Assembly (NCBI RefSeq): GCF_041897535.1
Contig: NZ_CP169217.1
Span: 3,348,001 to 3,412,000 of the forward strand
From: Methylomicrobium lacus_A
GTDB taxonomy: Bacteria > Pseudomonadota > Gammaproteobacteria > Methylococcales > Methylomonadaceae
DNA: 64,000 bases
Direction: 5' to 3'
A model generated the notes under the pieces. That model saw only the letters and a list, made by a program, of their open reading frames with translations, did not search any database and was not told the origin of the DNA. The position numbers and the translations under genes are program-made. Below, piece after piece: positions 52,444 to 62,247 of this stretch (the stretch's first letter is position 1; every line of letters starts with the position of its first letter).

Positions 52444-54726
52444 TCATACTGCGGATTTGCCCAAAGCCTGCAGCCCGATGGGTATGACGTTAGTAACCGC
52501 CGGCGCAACGGCGGCCGTGTGCGCTTGACAGCAGGCGGCGGCCTGCGTATCGGTATAAAATTCGACGTATCCGGTCTCCACATCATACATCGCGCCGACG
52601 ATGTCGATTTGGCCGGCCTTCGCCATGCCGTCCAGCAACGGGCTTTGCTTTCGGATTTGTTCGACGCTCAAGTGAACGTTGCGTTCGGCGACTTTCTGTA
52701 CCAGCACCGGCTGTTCGGGCGGGTTTTTCGCGTCGAATTCCGCGCGAACCGCATGGACTGCCGGCTTGATTTTTTGCAGCAGGCCGGTCAAATGGTCGAG
52801 CTCGACATCGGCGCAGGCGCCTTTGACTGCGCCGCAAAGGCTGTGGCCAAGCACGACGATCAATTTCGATCCTGCCAGTTTGCAGGCGAATTCCATGCTG
52901 CCGAGAATGTCGTCATTCACGACATTGCCCGCGACCCGGGCGCTGAACACGTCGCCGAGGCCCTGGTCGAAGATCAGTTCGACCGAGGTTCTGGAGTCGA
53001 TGCAGCTCAGGATGATAGCGATCGGGAACTGGCCTTTGCGGGTGTCGTTGACCTGTTCGAGCAGATTGCGATTCGACTTCAGGTTGTTCACGAAACGCTC
53101 GTTGCCATCCTTTAAAATGGCCAATACCTCGGCCGGCGTCAGCGACTGCTGCGAATCATAGGTTTGCGCCCTGGCCGTTTCGAGCGGCGGCAAGGTGCCG
53201 TAGCCGCGCAGGTTCTCGACCGTCAACTTGATGCCCTTGATTTGCGCTTCCGATCTGAAATTCTGGATGATTTCAAAAATGTCATAATCGATGAATTTCG
53301 ACCGGGTCGCGTCGATCACGACCTCGGAACCCGCCGGCAATTGTTTCAGGGTCCGTTGTACGTTGGCCTTGTTTAAAAACGAAACCTGCTCGGAAAGCCG
53401 CAGCACGGTCTTGTTGCCAAGGTGTGTTTCACGCAGATAGAACGAGCCGCGGTAATTTTCGATCAGGATCGCAATCAATGCGAACGACATGCCGATCGCG
53501 ATGCCGGTCAAAAGATCGGTCAGCACGAGGCCGAGCACCGTCGCGCAAAACGGAATGAAATGGTACTTGCCCGCCATGTACATGTTTTCGAATACCTGGG
53601 GTCTGGCCAGACGGTAGCCGGCCAGCAGCAAGATACTGGCCAGACTCGCCAGCGGCACCAAGTTGAATACGCCGGGGATGAAAATGATGGTAAACAAAAG
53701 CAGTAGGCTTTGAACGAGCGCCGCTGTCCGGCTTTTGGCGCCGGATTCGATATTGATCGAACTGCGGATGATCAATTGCGTCATCGGCAGGCCGCCGATG
53801 AAGCCGGCGCAGATATTGCCGATGCCTTGCACGATCAGCTCGCGGCTGGTCGGGGTGATGCGTTTAAAGGGGTCCAGCTTGTCCACCGCTTCGACCGTCA
53901 GCAAGGTTTCGAGGCTCGCGACCAGCGCAATCGTCAGCGCAAACCAATAGACTTTCGGATCAAAAAGCCGCGCAAAATCCGGTAAATAAAGCTGGCTGAG
54001 GATATCCGACGGATGCTCGAAGACAGGAATCATCACCAAATGTGCGTTTTTCAGTTCCCAGGCCGGATAAAAGTTGGCGAGCAGGAGATTGGCCAGCACG
54101 CCGACCAGCAAGGCTACCAAGCCGCCCTGCAGCAAGCGCAGGAGCGGATGCTTGTCTTTGATCAGGAACTCCCAAATCAATAAACTCGCCAGCGACAGCA
54201 AAGAGATCAGTACCGCGCCCGGCGATAAACTGCCGAGCATATGGCTCAATTCCGAGAACGAGGAATATTGATCGCTCTGGATGAAGTTGACATCGCCTTC
54301 GTAATCGCGGTCGTAGCCGACTGCATGCGGGATTTGCTTCAAAAACAGGATCAGGCCGATGCCGTAGAGCATGCCGTTGATCACCGAGGAAGGGAAATAA
54401 TAGGCGATCACGCCGGCTCTCAAAATTCCCATGCCGACCTGTATCAAACCGGCCAATACTATCGCCAGAAGAAACGCATTGAAGCCCAGTTGTTGTATCG
54501 CCGCGAGGATGATCACGGTCAGCCCGGCGGCCGTGCCGTTGATGCCGAGCGTCGAACCGCTAAGCTGCGAAACGATCAAGCCGCCGATGATGCCGCTAAT
54601 CAAGCCGGACAGGGGCGGCGCGCCCGATGCCATCGCAATGCCCAGGGAAAGCGGGACGGAAACCAAAAATACGGCGATGCCGGCGGAAATATCGTCTTTC
54701 AAATTTTTTGAGAATGAATTAAGCAT
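52444..54726 (-). CDS. SulP-type anion transporter fused to β-carbonic anhydrase
   Basis: A 760-residue protein from ATG 54726 (MLNSFSKNLKDDISAGIAVF). Residues 1-400 are the SulP/SLC26 core, with GTAAGLTVIILAAIQ and about 12 membrane segments; a STAS-like domain spans about 410-520; and the last 220 residues are β-carbonic anhydrase, ILSCIDSRTSVELIFDQGLG (C-x-D-S-R) and LGHSLCGAVKGA (H-x2-C). It is predicted to couple bicarbonate or sulfate transport to CO2/HCO3- interconversion at the inner membrane. Earlier in-frame residues (54727-54930) look non-coding. Confidence 0.9.
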   Translation of the reverse strand: MLNSFSKNLKDDISAGIAVFLVSVPLSLGIAMASGAPPLSGLISGIIGGLIVSQLSGSTLGINGTAAGLTVIILAAIQQLGFNAFLLAIVLAGLIQVGMGILRAGVIAYYFPSSVINGMLYGIGLILFLKQIPHAVGYDRDYEGDVNFIQSDQYSSFSELSHMLGSLSPGAVLISLLSLASLLIWEFLIKDKHPLLRLLQGGLVALLVGVLANLLLANFYPAWELKNAHLVMIPVFEHPSDILSQLYLPDFARLFDPKVYWFALTIALVASLETLLTVEAVDKLDPFKRITPTSRELIVQGIGNICAGFIGGLPMTQLIIRSSINIESGAKSRTAALVQSLLLLFTIIFIPGVFNLVPLASLASILLLAGYRLARPQVFENMYMAGKYHFIPFCATVLGLVLTDLLTGIAIGMSFALIAILIENYRGSFYLRETHLGNKTVLRLSEQVSFLNKANVQRTLKQLPAGSEVVIDATRSKFIDYDIFEIIQNFRSEAQIKGIKLTVENLRGYGTLPPLETARAQTYDSQQSLTPAEVLAILKDGNERFVNNLKSNRNLLEQVNDTRKGQFPIAIILSCIDSRTSVELIFDQGLGDVFSARVAGNVVNDDILGSMEFACKLAGSKLIVVLGHSLCGAVKGACADVELDHLTGLLQKIKPAVHAVRAEFDAKNPPEQPVLVQKVAERNVHLSVEQIRKQSPLLDGMAKAGQIDIVGAMYDVETGYVEFYTDTQAAACCQAHTAAVAPAVTNVIPIGLQALGKSAV

Positions 54727-55204
54727 TATTTTTATCCCGAGAATCGTTGAGTCGCGAAGGTGCGTTAAGGTCAGCTGCAAAATAATATCGAATCGATACA
54801 ATTTTGCCTGAGATAAACGATTTGTCAATAAAGACCTAAGCCAAGGTAAGTTTCCGGAGTCTACGGCGTAATTTGTTGGTAAAGATCCCCCTAGTTGTGG
54901 AATTAGAAAATAAGAGTGTCTGCTGCCCATCCGTGTTCCCTCGCATCCAGTCGTTTCTCCGGGGAAATCATCGAGTAAGGTTGAGCAGCGATGTCATGCC
55001 GGTTAAACACAGCAACATTGCGGGGGAGGGATTAACGAAGGGTAATGCTTAAGGGACTGTATGGGCATAGGCTAGAGCGCCGTCTGGCAGGAAACTGAAA
55101 CAGTGTTGCGCGCCGTCTTCAGGACTCGGTCAAAAACAACGTCGTTTCAGTCGACACCGCCCCGTCAGGTTTAAAAATCTGGCGGGGCTTAACAAGTTAA
55201 ATCC

Positions 55205-55909
55205 CTAGCGATTGGCTGGCATGCCTTTCAGCAGCCAGCTGAGAAAGTTTTCGCGGTTGCGCGAACAGATCACGACCTTGCCCTTGCCGGAGAACTTGAG
55301 CACCATGCCTTCGCCGCTGGTCACGCTGTTGACCAGTTGGCCGAGCAAGCCGCCGCCCTGGCGCGTGGTGACCGAGATTTCGTGGTGCAGGCGGCTATCC
55401 CAGGCGACCACATGGGCGTTGTCGATGATCATGTCCTTGCCCGGTTCGACATCGAGCACAAAACTCGAGCCGAAGCCGGAAACGGCCAGTTTGCCGCGGC
55501 CTGACGCCTCGCAAATGAAAAAGCCTCCGGTCTGACCGAACAGCGCCGAGCCGACTCCCTGGGCGCGGACATTCAGATTGACGCCGTAGTCGGCGGCGAC
55601 GAAAGCGCCGTCGCTGACCATGTAGTTGGTCTCGCCGACATCCAGCACCTGAATCGCGCCGGGCAGGGTCGGGGACAGCAGGCAATCGCCGGCGCCGCGT
55701 ACCGCCTCGATATGCTGTTGAAAAAACGATTCGTCGTTGGCCAGTCGCCGCATCAAGGCGCCGCCGAGTCCGCCGGTCATCTTGCCCTTCAGTTCCAGGG
55801 TATCCTCCATCATCACCATCGCGTTCGCTTCGCAATAGATCTTTTCGCCGCCGGCTAGGCTGACATGCAGAAAGGGATCGACATCTCCGGTGACGGTGAA
55901 TTGGGCCAT
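55205..55909 (-). CDS. AIM24/TIGR00266 family protein
   Basis: A 234-residue β-barrel-like protein. The repeats LKGKMTGGLGGALMRRLAND, GGFFICEASGRGKLAVSGFG and VMKFSGKGKVVIC-type strands match AIM24/TIGR00266 proteins (tryptophan RNA-binding attenuator-like fold). Its role in bacteria is unclear; it is often near membrane stress genes. A 33-bp gap separates it from the TetR gene before it. Confidence 0.85.
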   Translation of the reverse strand: MAQFTVTGDVDPFLHVSLAGGEKIYCEANAMVMMEDTLELKGKMTGGLGGALMRRLANDESFFQQHIEAVRGAGDCLLSPTLPGAIQVLDVGETNYMVSDGAFVAADYGVNLNVRAQGVGSALFGQTGGFFICEASGRGKLAVSGFGSSFVLDVEPGKDMIIDNAHVVAWDSRLHHEISVTTRQGGGLLGQLVNSVTSGEGMVLKFSGKGKVVICSRNRENFLSWLLKGMPANR

Positions 55910-55942
55910 GGGGCTTTACCTCTGGGTGGATTCAGTGACGGA

Positions 55943-56542
55943 TCATTTTTTGGCGATCGTGTTCCAGGCGGCCAGCCAGGTTTGCGACTGGTAGGTGTCG
56001 GCTTTCTTGTCCAGTTCGCCGGTCAACACCATCCGCAGGGTCTGATCGATGATGCCGAAAAAATAGGCGAAGCACAATTGCGGCGACAGATTACGCATTT
56101 CTCCGCTTTTCGCGCCGGCCTGGAAGATTTTTAGGATTTTGGCAAACGGCGGCGTTTCGAGCAGCGGTTTTTCCTCCGGCAATATCTCGTTGATGTTCAA
56201 TACCAATAGCAATTGCATCACATGCGGCGCTTCATCGGTCAGTCTGAACAACAAATCGACGATGCCGCGCAGCTGCTCCGCGGGCTTTTGATTCTTGCGG
56301 CGAATATCGTCGATCGACACGTTCAAACTGTCGAAAATGTTCGCATAGAGCGCCGCCGCGATCATCTGCTTGTTTTTGAAATGCTGGTAGATGCCGCTGG
56401 TTCCCTTGACGCCGGCCGCATCGGCAATGTCGGTCAGCGAGGTGTTGAAAAAACCTTTTTCGGCGAACAGCTTCAGTGCCGCGAGCAAAATCTCATCCTG
56501 CGCGTCGGCTTTGGTCTGAGTATCTTCTTTTTCCTGATCCAT
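55943..56542 (-). CDS. TetR/AcrR family transcriptional regulator
   Basis: A 199-residue regulator. ILLAALKLFAEKGFFNTSLT and DIADAAGVKGTSGIYQHFKN are the HTH of TetR proteins. The C-terminal ligand domain has the helix pattern FAYFFGIIDQTLRMVL. Ligand and targets unknown; the AIM24 gene downstream on the same strand is a likely one. Confidence 0.88.
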   Translation of the reverse strand: MDQEKEDTQTKADAQDEILLAALKLFAEKGFFNTSLTDIADAAGVKGTSGIYQHFKNKQMIAAALYANIFDSLNVSIDDIRRKNQKPAEQLRGIVDLLFRLTDEAPHVMQLLLVLNINEILPEEKPLLETPPFAKILKIFQAGAKSGEMRNLSPQLCFAYFFGIIDQTLRMVLTGELDKKADTYQSQTWLAAWNTIAKK

Positions 56543-56627
56543 TATTATTCTTTCACAGCCGATTCAATGAGCTGTATCTTGGGTTGATTGTGTCCCGGAA
56601 CAAAAACAAAGCCCGGAATTAAAAAAT

Positions 56628-57191
56628 TCAGTGTTCCTTGATGGCGGTGATTGCCGCGCACAAGTAGTTGATCATCGACCACAAGGTCAATACCGCCGCG
56701 ATATACAGCAAGACATAGCCGATCGCATTGATCGGAACGCCGAACAAATCCTCGCGGTAGAGCAGCATGCCGATCGCGACCATCTGCGCGGTCGTTTTCC
56801 ATTTGCCGAGCGTCGAGACTTTGACTTTCGCACGCTGGCCGATTTCGGCCATCCATTCCCGGAGCGAGGCGATCGTGATTTCACGGCCGATGATGATAGC
56901 GGCGGGCACCGCCAGATACGGGTTGGCCTGTTGCTGCACGATCAGCACCAGCACGAAAGCCACCATCAATTTATCGGCGACCGGGTCCAGAAAGGCGCCG
57001 AACGGCGTCTCCTGCTGCATCTTCCGGGCCAGATAGCCGTCGAGCCAATCGGTAATGCCGGCCGCGATGAAAATCGCGGTGCAGGCGATATTCGCATAGG
57101 CCCAGGGCAAGTAGAACACGACCATCAATAAAGGAATCAGCGCGATTCGCAACAGGGTCAGATTCGTCGGTATGTTGAATTCAATGGTCAT
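56628..57191 (-). CDS. pgsA: CDP-diacylglycerol-glycerol-3-phosphate 3-phosphatidyltransferase
   Basis: A 187-residue membrane enzyme of phosphatidylglycerol synthesis: CDP-diacylglycerol plus sn-glycerol 3-phosphate gives PG-phosphate. ITDWLDGYLARKMQQETPFG with FLDPVADK is the D-x2-D-G-x2-A-R-x8-G-x3-D-x3-D signature of CDP-alcohol phosphotransferases. Four or five membrane helices are visible. It overlaps the end of uvrC by 11 bp, the order seen in many Gammaproteobacteria. Confidence 0.93.
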   Translation of the reverse strand: MTIEFNIPTNLTLLRIALIPLLMVVFYLPWAYANIACTAIFIAAGITDWLDGYLARKMQQETPFGAFLDPVADKLMVAFVLVLIVQQQANPYLAVPAAIIIGREITIASLREWMAEIGQRAKVKVSTLGKWKTTAQMVAIGMLLYREDLFGVPINAIGYVLLYIAAVLTLWSMINYLCAAITAIKEH

Positions 57192-59022
57192 CTGCTTGAT
57201 GAAAGCTGTCGTATATACGTTGCGCCAATTGACGGCTAATGCCGTCTATGCTGGAAAGCGCATCCACACCCGCCTGGGTCACGCCTTGCAGCCCCCCGAA
57301 TTGTTTTAATAATAATTGCCGCCGTTTCGGCCCCAATCCTTCGATCGATTCCAACACCGAGCGTTTCTTGACCTTGCCCAGCCGTTGCCGGTGCCCGGTG
57401 ATCGCAAAACGGTGCGCCTCGTCGCGGATATGCTGAATCAGCAGCAAGCCGCCGGCTCCCGGATTGACCGCGAGCGGCTGATTTTGATCGACCAGGATCA
57501 GCTTTTCCATGCCCGGTTTTCGGTCCGGACCTTTCGAAACGCCCACTATCATAACATTGTTTATGTCCAATTCCGCCAATGCCTTTTGCGCTTCATGCAC
57601 TTGCCCCTTGCCACCGTCGATAAAGAGGATGTCCGGCGCTTCGTGTTCGCCCTGTTTCAGGCGCTTGAATCGCCGCGAAACCGCCTGATGAATCGCCGCA
57701 TAATCGTCTCCCGGCGTGATGCCCTCGATATTGAAACGCCGGTAGGCCGATTTGACCGGGCCTTCGCGGTCGAATACCACGCAAGAGGCGACGGTCTGCT
57801 CGCCCTGATGATGGCTGATGTCGAAACATTCGAGGCGCTTCGGCAATTCGGCGCATCCGAGCTCTTCCTGCAAGCTGATAAAGCGCGCATAAAGGCCCTG
57901 TTTGTCGGCCAGTTTGTTCTGCAGCGAGGTTGCCGCATTCTCGGTCGCCATCTGCAGCCATTTGAGCCGTTCGCCGCGCACATTCGCCGAAATCGCGACC
58001 TGATGCTTTGCCTGATTGGCCAGTACCTCGGCGATCAGATCGTTTTCTTCGAGCGGATGACTGACGATCAATTCATGCGGCGGCGGCCGTTCCAGATAAT
58101 ATTGCGCGATGAACGCCTGCAGGATAGATGCCGGATCGTGTTCGTCGGACATCTTCGGAAAAAATTGTTTATTGCCCAGATGCTGGCCGCCGCGGATGAA
58201 AAACACCTGGATGCAGGCCATGCTCGCCTTCGTCGCGCAGGCGATGATGTCGACGTCGCCGCGTTCGCCGTGCACGAAATTCTTTTCGAGCACGGCGCGC
58301 AATTTGGCGATCTGGTCGCGGTATTGCGCGGCGCGTTCGAATTGCAGCGCCGCGGCCGCCTGTTCCATTTTGGTTATCAATTGTTCGATCAGCAGGCCGC
58401 CCTTGCCTTCGAGGAACAGGATGGTGTTTTCGACATCCTGGGCATAGCCGGGTTTGTCGATCAGGCCGACGCAGGGTGCGGTGCAGCGCTCGATCTGATA
58501 TTGCAGGCAGGGGCGGGTGCGGTTTTGAAACACCGAATCCTCGCACTGCCGGACCGGAAAAATTTTTTGCAGCAGTTTCAGGCATTCCCTGACCGCGCCG
58601 ACGCTCGGATACGGCCCGAAATATTTGCCCGGCCGCTTTTTTGCGCCGCGGTGAAAGGTGATTTGCGGAAAATCGTGGGCGCTGGACAGATAGATATAAG
58701 GATAGGATTTGTCGTCGCGCAGGCAGATGTTGTAGCGCGGCTTGTGGCGCTTGATCAATTGCGATTCGAGCAGCAGCGCCTCGCCTTCGGTATGGGTTAC
58801 GGTTACGGTGATCGAAGCGACCTTGGAAACCATCGTGTGCTGTTTGATCGACGCGGCCTTATTGTTGAAATAGGTCGCAACGCGGTTCTTCAGATTCTTC
58901 GCCTTGCCGATGTAAATGATCTCGCCCTGGGCGTCGAGCATTTGATAAACGCCGGGGCGGGTGGTCAGGTTTTTGATGAAATCCTTCGCATCGAAGGCAT
59001 TTTCAGTTTGTTCAGGATGCAT
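57181..59022 (-). CDS. uvrC: Excinuclease ABC subunit C
   Basis: A 613-residue UvrC. The GIY-YIG nuclease at the start (TRPGVYQMLDAQGEIIYIGK), a UVR motif near 205-240, the endonuclease RNase H-like region (ECFDISHHQGEQTVASCVVF, IDGGKGQVHEAQ) and the C-terminal HhH pair (ESIEGLGPKRRQLLLKQFGG, SSIDGISRQLAQRI) are all in order. It makes both incisions in nucleotide excision repair. Confidence 0.96.
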   Translation of the reverse strand: MHPEQTENAFDAKDFIKNLTTRPGVYQMLDAQGEIIYIGKAKNLKNRVATYFNNKAASIKQHTMVSKVASITVTVTHTEGEALLLESQLIKRHKPRYNICLRDDKSYPYIYLSSAHDFPQITFHRGAKKRPGKYFGPYPSVGAVRECLKLLQKIFPVRQCEDSVFQNRTRPCLQYQIERCTAPCVGLIDKPGYAQDVENTILFLEGKGGLLIEQLITKMEQAAAALQFERAAQYRDQIAKLRAVLEKNFVHGERGDVDIIACATKASMACIQVFFIRGGQHLGNKQFFPKMSDEHDPASILQAFIAQYYLERPPPHELIVSHPLEENDLIAEVLANQAKHQVAISANVRGERLKWLQMATENAATSLQNKLADKQGLYARFISLQEELGCAELPKRLECFDISHHQGEQTVASCVVFDREGPVKSAYRRFNIEGITPGDDYAAIHQAVSRRFKRLKQGEHEAPDILFIDGGKGQVHEAQKALAELDINNVMIVGVSKGPDRKPGMEKLILVDQNQPLAVNPGAGGLLLIQHIRDEAHRFAITGHRQRLGKVKKRSVLESIEGLGPKRRQLLLKQFGGLQGVTQAGVDALSSIDGISRQLAQRIYDSFHQADDH

Positions 59023-59216
59023 CGGGGGTATATTTCGAATCGACGAGGGCGATAGTTTTTTGACAACGGCGGCCGAATGCGCGCCATGGATAAATTTGCA
59101 TGGGTTTCAGCGGCCGGCAACCGGCGCTATCTTAACGCGCGGCAATTTAGCGATGCAAAATTATCGGTCGAATGACGCTCGATTCGAGTGGCGGAAGCGC
59201 TAATTTCTTGCTATAA

Positions 59217-59252
59217 AAAACCCCGCACGGGCAATTCCGGGCGGGGTTTTTG
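59217..59252 (-). terminator. Terminator of collagen-like gene 1
   Basis: On the minus strand ACCCCGCCCGGAATTGCCCG pairs around a short loop with GTGCGGGGTT and runs into TTTTTT. It lies between the collagen-like gene and uvrC and may act in both directions. Confidence 0.85.
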
Positions 59253-59307
59253 ATGCTGCCGTTTAAATCCGTCTCTGCCATCATTTGATGGCAGAGGCGC
59301 GACGGTT

Positions 59308-60447
59308 TTAATTAGTCGCGCAGATTACGTTAACGGTGTAATTTGCGCCTAATATAGATGAGAGGCTAGTGAGTGTGCCAAACTTGGCGCCCCAGCCTGT
59401 CGGTATGCCGCTGCTGATCAGCGCTCCATTCGCGGTGGGTCCGGAAGTGACTGCAAAGGTCAGTCCCAGCAACGTATTTTCTGCCGAAACGCCCCCGCCG
59501 ACAACAGACTCGCCTGGGTCGCAATTCTTGCTTACGACAGTGTCGGTAAGCAACGATACGGTTCCGGAAGTCGATCTCACTACCGTCTTTTGGGGTAGAC
59601 CGGCAGGTCCGGTAGGACCTTGGGGGCCTTGAGGGCCCGTGGCTCCGGCCGGGCCTCCAGCGGGTCCGGTAGGGCCTTGAGGGCCAGTGGCCCCGGCCGG
59701 GCCTTGCGGTCCTGTAGCGCCTATGGCCGAGCCTCCAGCGGATCCTGGGGTTCCAGCTGGGCCTTGCGGTCCTGTCGGACCGGTTTCGCCGGGTATGCCG
59801 GCGGTCGTATAAACGATGTCCAGTTCCGCCGCATTGCCCAAAGCCTTGCTTTCTTTGCTCACGATTTTAGCGTTAAACGACCCGGAGCTGCCGGTCAGCA
59901 AAAAGCCGATCGTGTTGTCGGCAGTGCCCAAATGAGACCCAGTCAAACCTAAACTGGAGCGAACGTATTTGGTGACGTCGAATTCCAGCCATTGATTGAC
60001 GGATTGGGCATTATTGACAGTGGCTTGCGGCAACGGAACAGGATCGTTGCTGGCATCAATGGTAATCGTAGAGGTAAGGTTTGCTTCTGTCCAGGTATCC
60101 TCTGAGACCAGCTTGCGAACGGTCAGCATGCCGCTTTGGTTCTTCGGAATGCCGGAGACAAAAACCTTCAGTACGGCTTTTGAAACATCGCTGGGGGTGG
60201 GGGTTGAATCTTTCAGATTAAATTTAAGGTAACCATCGGTTTTGGTTTTGCCAGCCGTCACCAGAATCGCGGTTTGCTTGCCGTAATTTTTGGATAGGCC
60301 CTGTTTCAGATAGGTATCCGCCACTAAGGTCGGATTACTCCACGCGGCCGGCGAAACCGCCAACGCGGCCAATGAGCCGATGACGGGCAGTGCTTTGGCG
60401 CTTTGGTATCTTGGTTTGGTATGATGGGGTTTATTGGTGTTTTTCAT
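59308..60447 (-). CDS. DRNLRE-type surface protein with collagen-like repeats (1)
   Basis: A 379-residue exported protein. A basic N-terminus and SLAALAVSPAAWS form the signal. Residues 30-210 match the DNRLRE β-sandwich domain (VADTYLKQGLSKNYGKQTAI, VNQWLEFDVTKYV). A collagen-like Gly-X-Y block follows (GPTGPQGPAGTPG type, about 85 residues), then a C-terminal domain with CDPGESVVGGG. The layout matches the next gene. Start 60447 is preferred to 60480. Collagen triple helices of this kind form fibres on the cell surface. Confidence 0.85.
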   Translation of the reverse strand: MKNTNKPHHTKPRYQSAKALPVIGSLAALAVSPAAWSNPTLVADTYLKQGLSKNYGKQTAILVTAGKTKTDGYLKFNLKDSTPTPSDVSKAVLKVFVSGIPKNQSGMLTVRKLVSEDTWTEANLTSTITIDASNDPVPLPQATVNNAQSVNQWLEFDVTKYVRSSLGLTGSHLGTADNTIGFLLTGSSGSFNAKIVSKESKALGNAAELDIVYTTAGIPGETGPTGPQGPAGTPGSAGGSAIGATGPQGPAGATGPQGPTGPAGGPAGATGPQGPQGPTGPAGLPQKTVVRSTSGTVSLLTDTVVSKNCDPGESVVGGGVSAENTLLGLTFAVTSGPTANGALISSGIPTGWGAKFGTLTSLSSILGANYTVNVICATN

Positions 60448-60601
60448 AATGATCTCGTAATTTTTCCAAGGATTGAGCAAAACCGGGAGTTAACTCCGGT
60501 GTACAGCTGATCGCAAAAAAATCTCGGGCTCGGAGTTAGCATATAAGGCAACCCAGGATGGGCTGTTAATTATGTTGCATAACGCCTTGAGTTATTTAAT
60601 A

Positions 60602-60640
60602 TAAAAAACCCCGCTCGGCGAGAAGCCGGGCGGGGTCATC
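60602..60640 (-). terminator. Terminator of collagen-like gene 2
   Basis: Minus-strand stem CCCCGCCCGGCTTCTCGCCG with GAGCGGGG then TTTTTTATA. Confidence 0.85.
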
Positions 60641-60702
60641 GGTCTTTCGGTTAGTTGTTGTGGATCATGGATCTTAACCGAGTTGCATTGACTGCTCCGT
60701 CA

Positions 60703-62247
60703 TTACGGTTGAGCGCAAACGACGGTAACGGTATAGGATCCGGTGATGCCCACCAAGGCATTGAGTACGCTGAATTGTGCGCCCCAGCCGGTAGGTTCGA
60801 CGCCGGTTGTGGTGATCAGCGCGTTGCCGGCGACTGGTCCCGTGGCGGTCGGAAGCGCCAGGCCCAGCAATGCGTTCGGCACCACGGCGCCCCCGCCGAC
60901 AACCTTTTCGCCGGGTTGGCATTCGGCGACGAGCAATGGCGTTGTCAACAGAGTGCTGAGAACTCCACCCAAAGAAAACTCCTGGGAGGTTGCTCTGACC
61001 ACAGTTTTCGCCAGACCTGGGCCGGTTGCTCCTGTAGCGCCTTGCGCGCCAGTGGCACCGGTCGCTCCCGTGGCACCTGGAGCGCCATTGGTGCCATTTG
61101 TACCATTGATACCCGGTGCTCCAGTAGCGCCTGGGGCTCCCGGTGCGCCAGTGGCGCCTGGAGCTCCCGGAGCGCCAGTGGCGCCTGGAGCTCCTGGTGC
61201 GCCAGTGGCGCCTGGAGCTCCCGGTGCGCCGGTGGCGCCCGGAGCACCAGTGGCGCCCGCAGGGCCGGTCGCGCCAGTTGCACCGGCGGCACCAGTAGCA
61301 CCGGCAGGGCCGGTTGCGCCAGCAGGACCGGTTGCGCCAGCAGGACCGGTTGCGCCGGCAGGGCCGGTTGCGCCGGCAGGGCCGGTTGCGCCGGCAGGGC
61401 CGGTTGCGCCGGCAGAGCCAGCAGGGCCTGTTGCGCCTGTCGCACCGGCGCCGGTGCCAGCAGGGCCGGTTGGTCCGATGGGGCCGGTTGGCCCGGTGGC
61501 CCCGGTATCCCCTTTAGGGCCTGTCGTACCTGCGCCGGTGCCAGCAGGACCGGTTGGTCCGGTAGCTCCCGTTGCCCCCGTTGCCCCAACAGCGCCTCCG
61601 TTATCTGAGCCGTTCGTTGCATAAACGATGTCCAACACCGCGGCATGGCCTGTGGTTTTACTTTCTTTACTATCGAATTTGATATTCAGTGTGCCGTCGC
61701 CAACCAGGGCAAACGCGAGCTCGCTATTACCGGCATTGGCCTTAACATATTCGGTGACGTCAAACTCCAACCATTTATTGAGATACTGGATATTGACCGT
61801 AGCGCTATCACTGATCGAAACAGGAGCGAAAGCGGGCGCCGAATTGCCGGTAATCGTCGCTTCATTGAAGGTATTGTTGGGATTCAGGTCGATCGGATGC
61901 ACTCTTACGACACCCGCGGAGCCATTCTTGACGAACGACACGAACACCTTCAGTGTGGCCTTGGTAACTGCGTCCTGGGTCGCGGGCGGATCAAACGTAT
62001 CCTGTCTAAATTTGAGAAAGCCGCGGCGGGTGGTTTTGCCCGCGGTTACCGCAACCGTACTTTTTGTGCCGAAATTTGCGTTTTGGCTAGTGCCGATCTG
62101 CACATAGGCGTCGTCCAGCAGCGTCGAATCGGCCCATGCCATCGGGGAAGCCGCTGCCGCGGCCAGCGAACCGACGAGGGTCAGTGATTTGACGCTTTGG
62201 TATTTTGTACTATGCTTCGCACCGTGTGGTTTTTTATTTTTTTTCAT
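60703..62247 (-). CDS. DNRLRE-type surface protein with collagen-like repeats (2)
   Basis: A 514-residue paralogue of the previous protein. Signal (SLAAAAASPMAWA), DNRLRE domain (LDDAYVQIGTSQNANFGTKS, YLNKWLEFDVTEYV), then about 190 residues of Gly-X-Y, largely repeated GATGPA and GAPGAT triplet groups, and a C-terminal domain with CQPGEKVVGGGAVV. The tandem hexapeptide and longer DNA repeats make the length variable by slippage. Both genes have their own terminator, so they are independent units. Confidence 0.87.
   Translation of the reverse strand: MKKNKKPHGAKHSTKYQSVKSLTLVGSLAAAAASPMAWADSTLLDDAYVQIGTSQNANFGTKSTVAVTAGKTTRRGFLKFRQDTFDPPATQDAVTKATLKVFVSFVKNGSAGVVRVHPIDLNPNNTFNEATITGNSAPAFAPVSISDSATVNIQYLNKWLEFDVTEYVKANAGNSELAFALVGDGTLNIKFDSKESKTTGHAAVLDIVYATNGSDNGGAVGATGATGATGPTGPAGTGAGTTGPKGDTGATGPTGPIGPTGPAGTGAGATGATGPAGSAGATGPAGATGPAGATGPAGATGPAGATGPAGATGPAGATGAAGATGATGPAGATGAPGATGAPGAPGATGAPGAPGATGAPGAPGATGAPGAPGATGAPGINGTNGTNGAPGATGATGATGAQGATGATGPGLAKTVVRATSQEFSLGGVLSTLLTTPLLVAECQPGEKVVGGGAVVPNALLGLALPTATGPVAGNALITTTGVEPTGWGAQFSVLNALVGITGSYTVTVVCAQP

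Noticed and set aside
55143..55200. Terminator after the AIM24 gene
   Set aside because: A stem (GCCCCGTCAGG / CTGGCGGGGC) is present but there is no T run on either side, so I do not call it.
57316..59055. 579-residue frame opposite uvrC
   Set aside because: Antisense shadow of uvrC caused by GC-rich codon use; uvrC itself is full length with all motifs.
60743..61624. Long proline/alanine-rich frame opposite collagen-like gene 2
   Set aside because: Mirror of the Gly-X-Y repeat on the other strand; not a gene.
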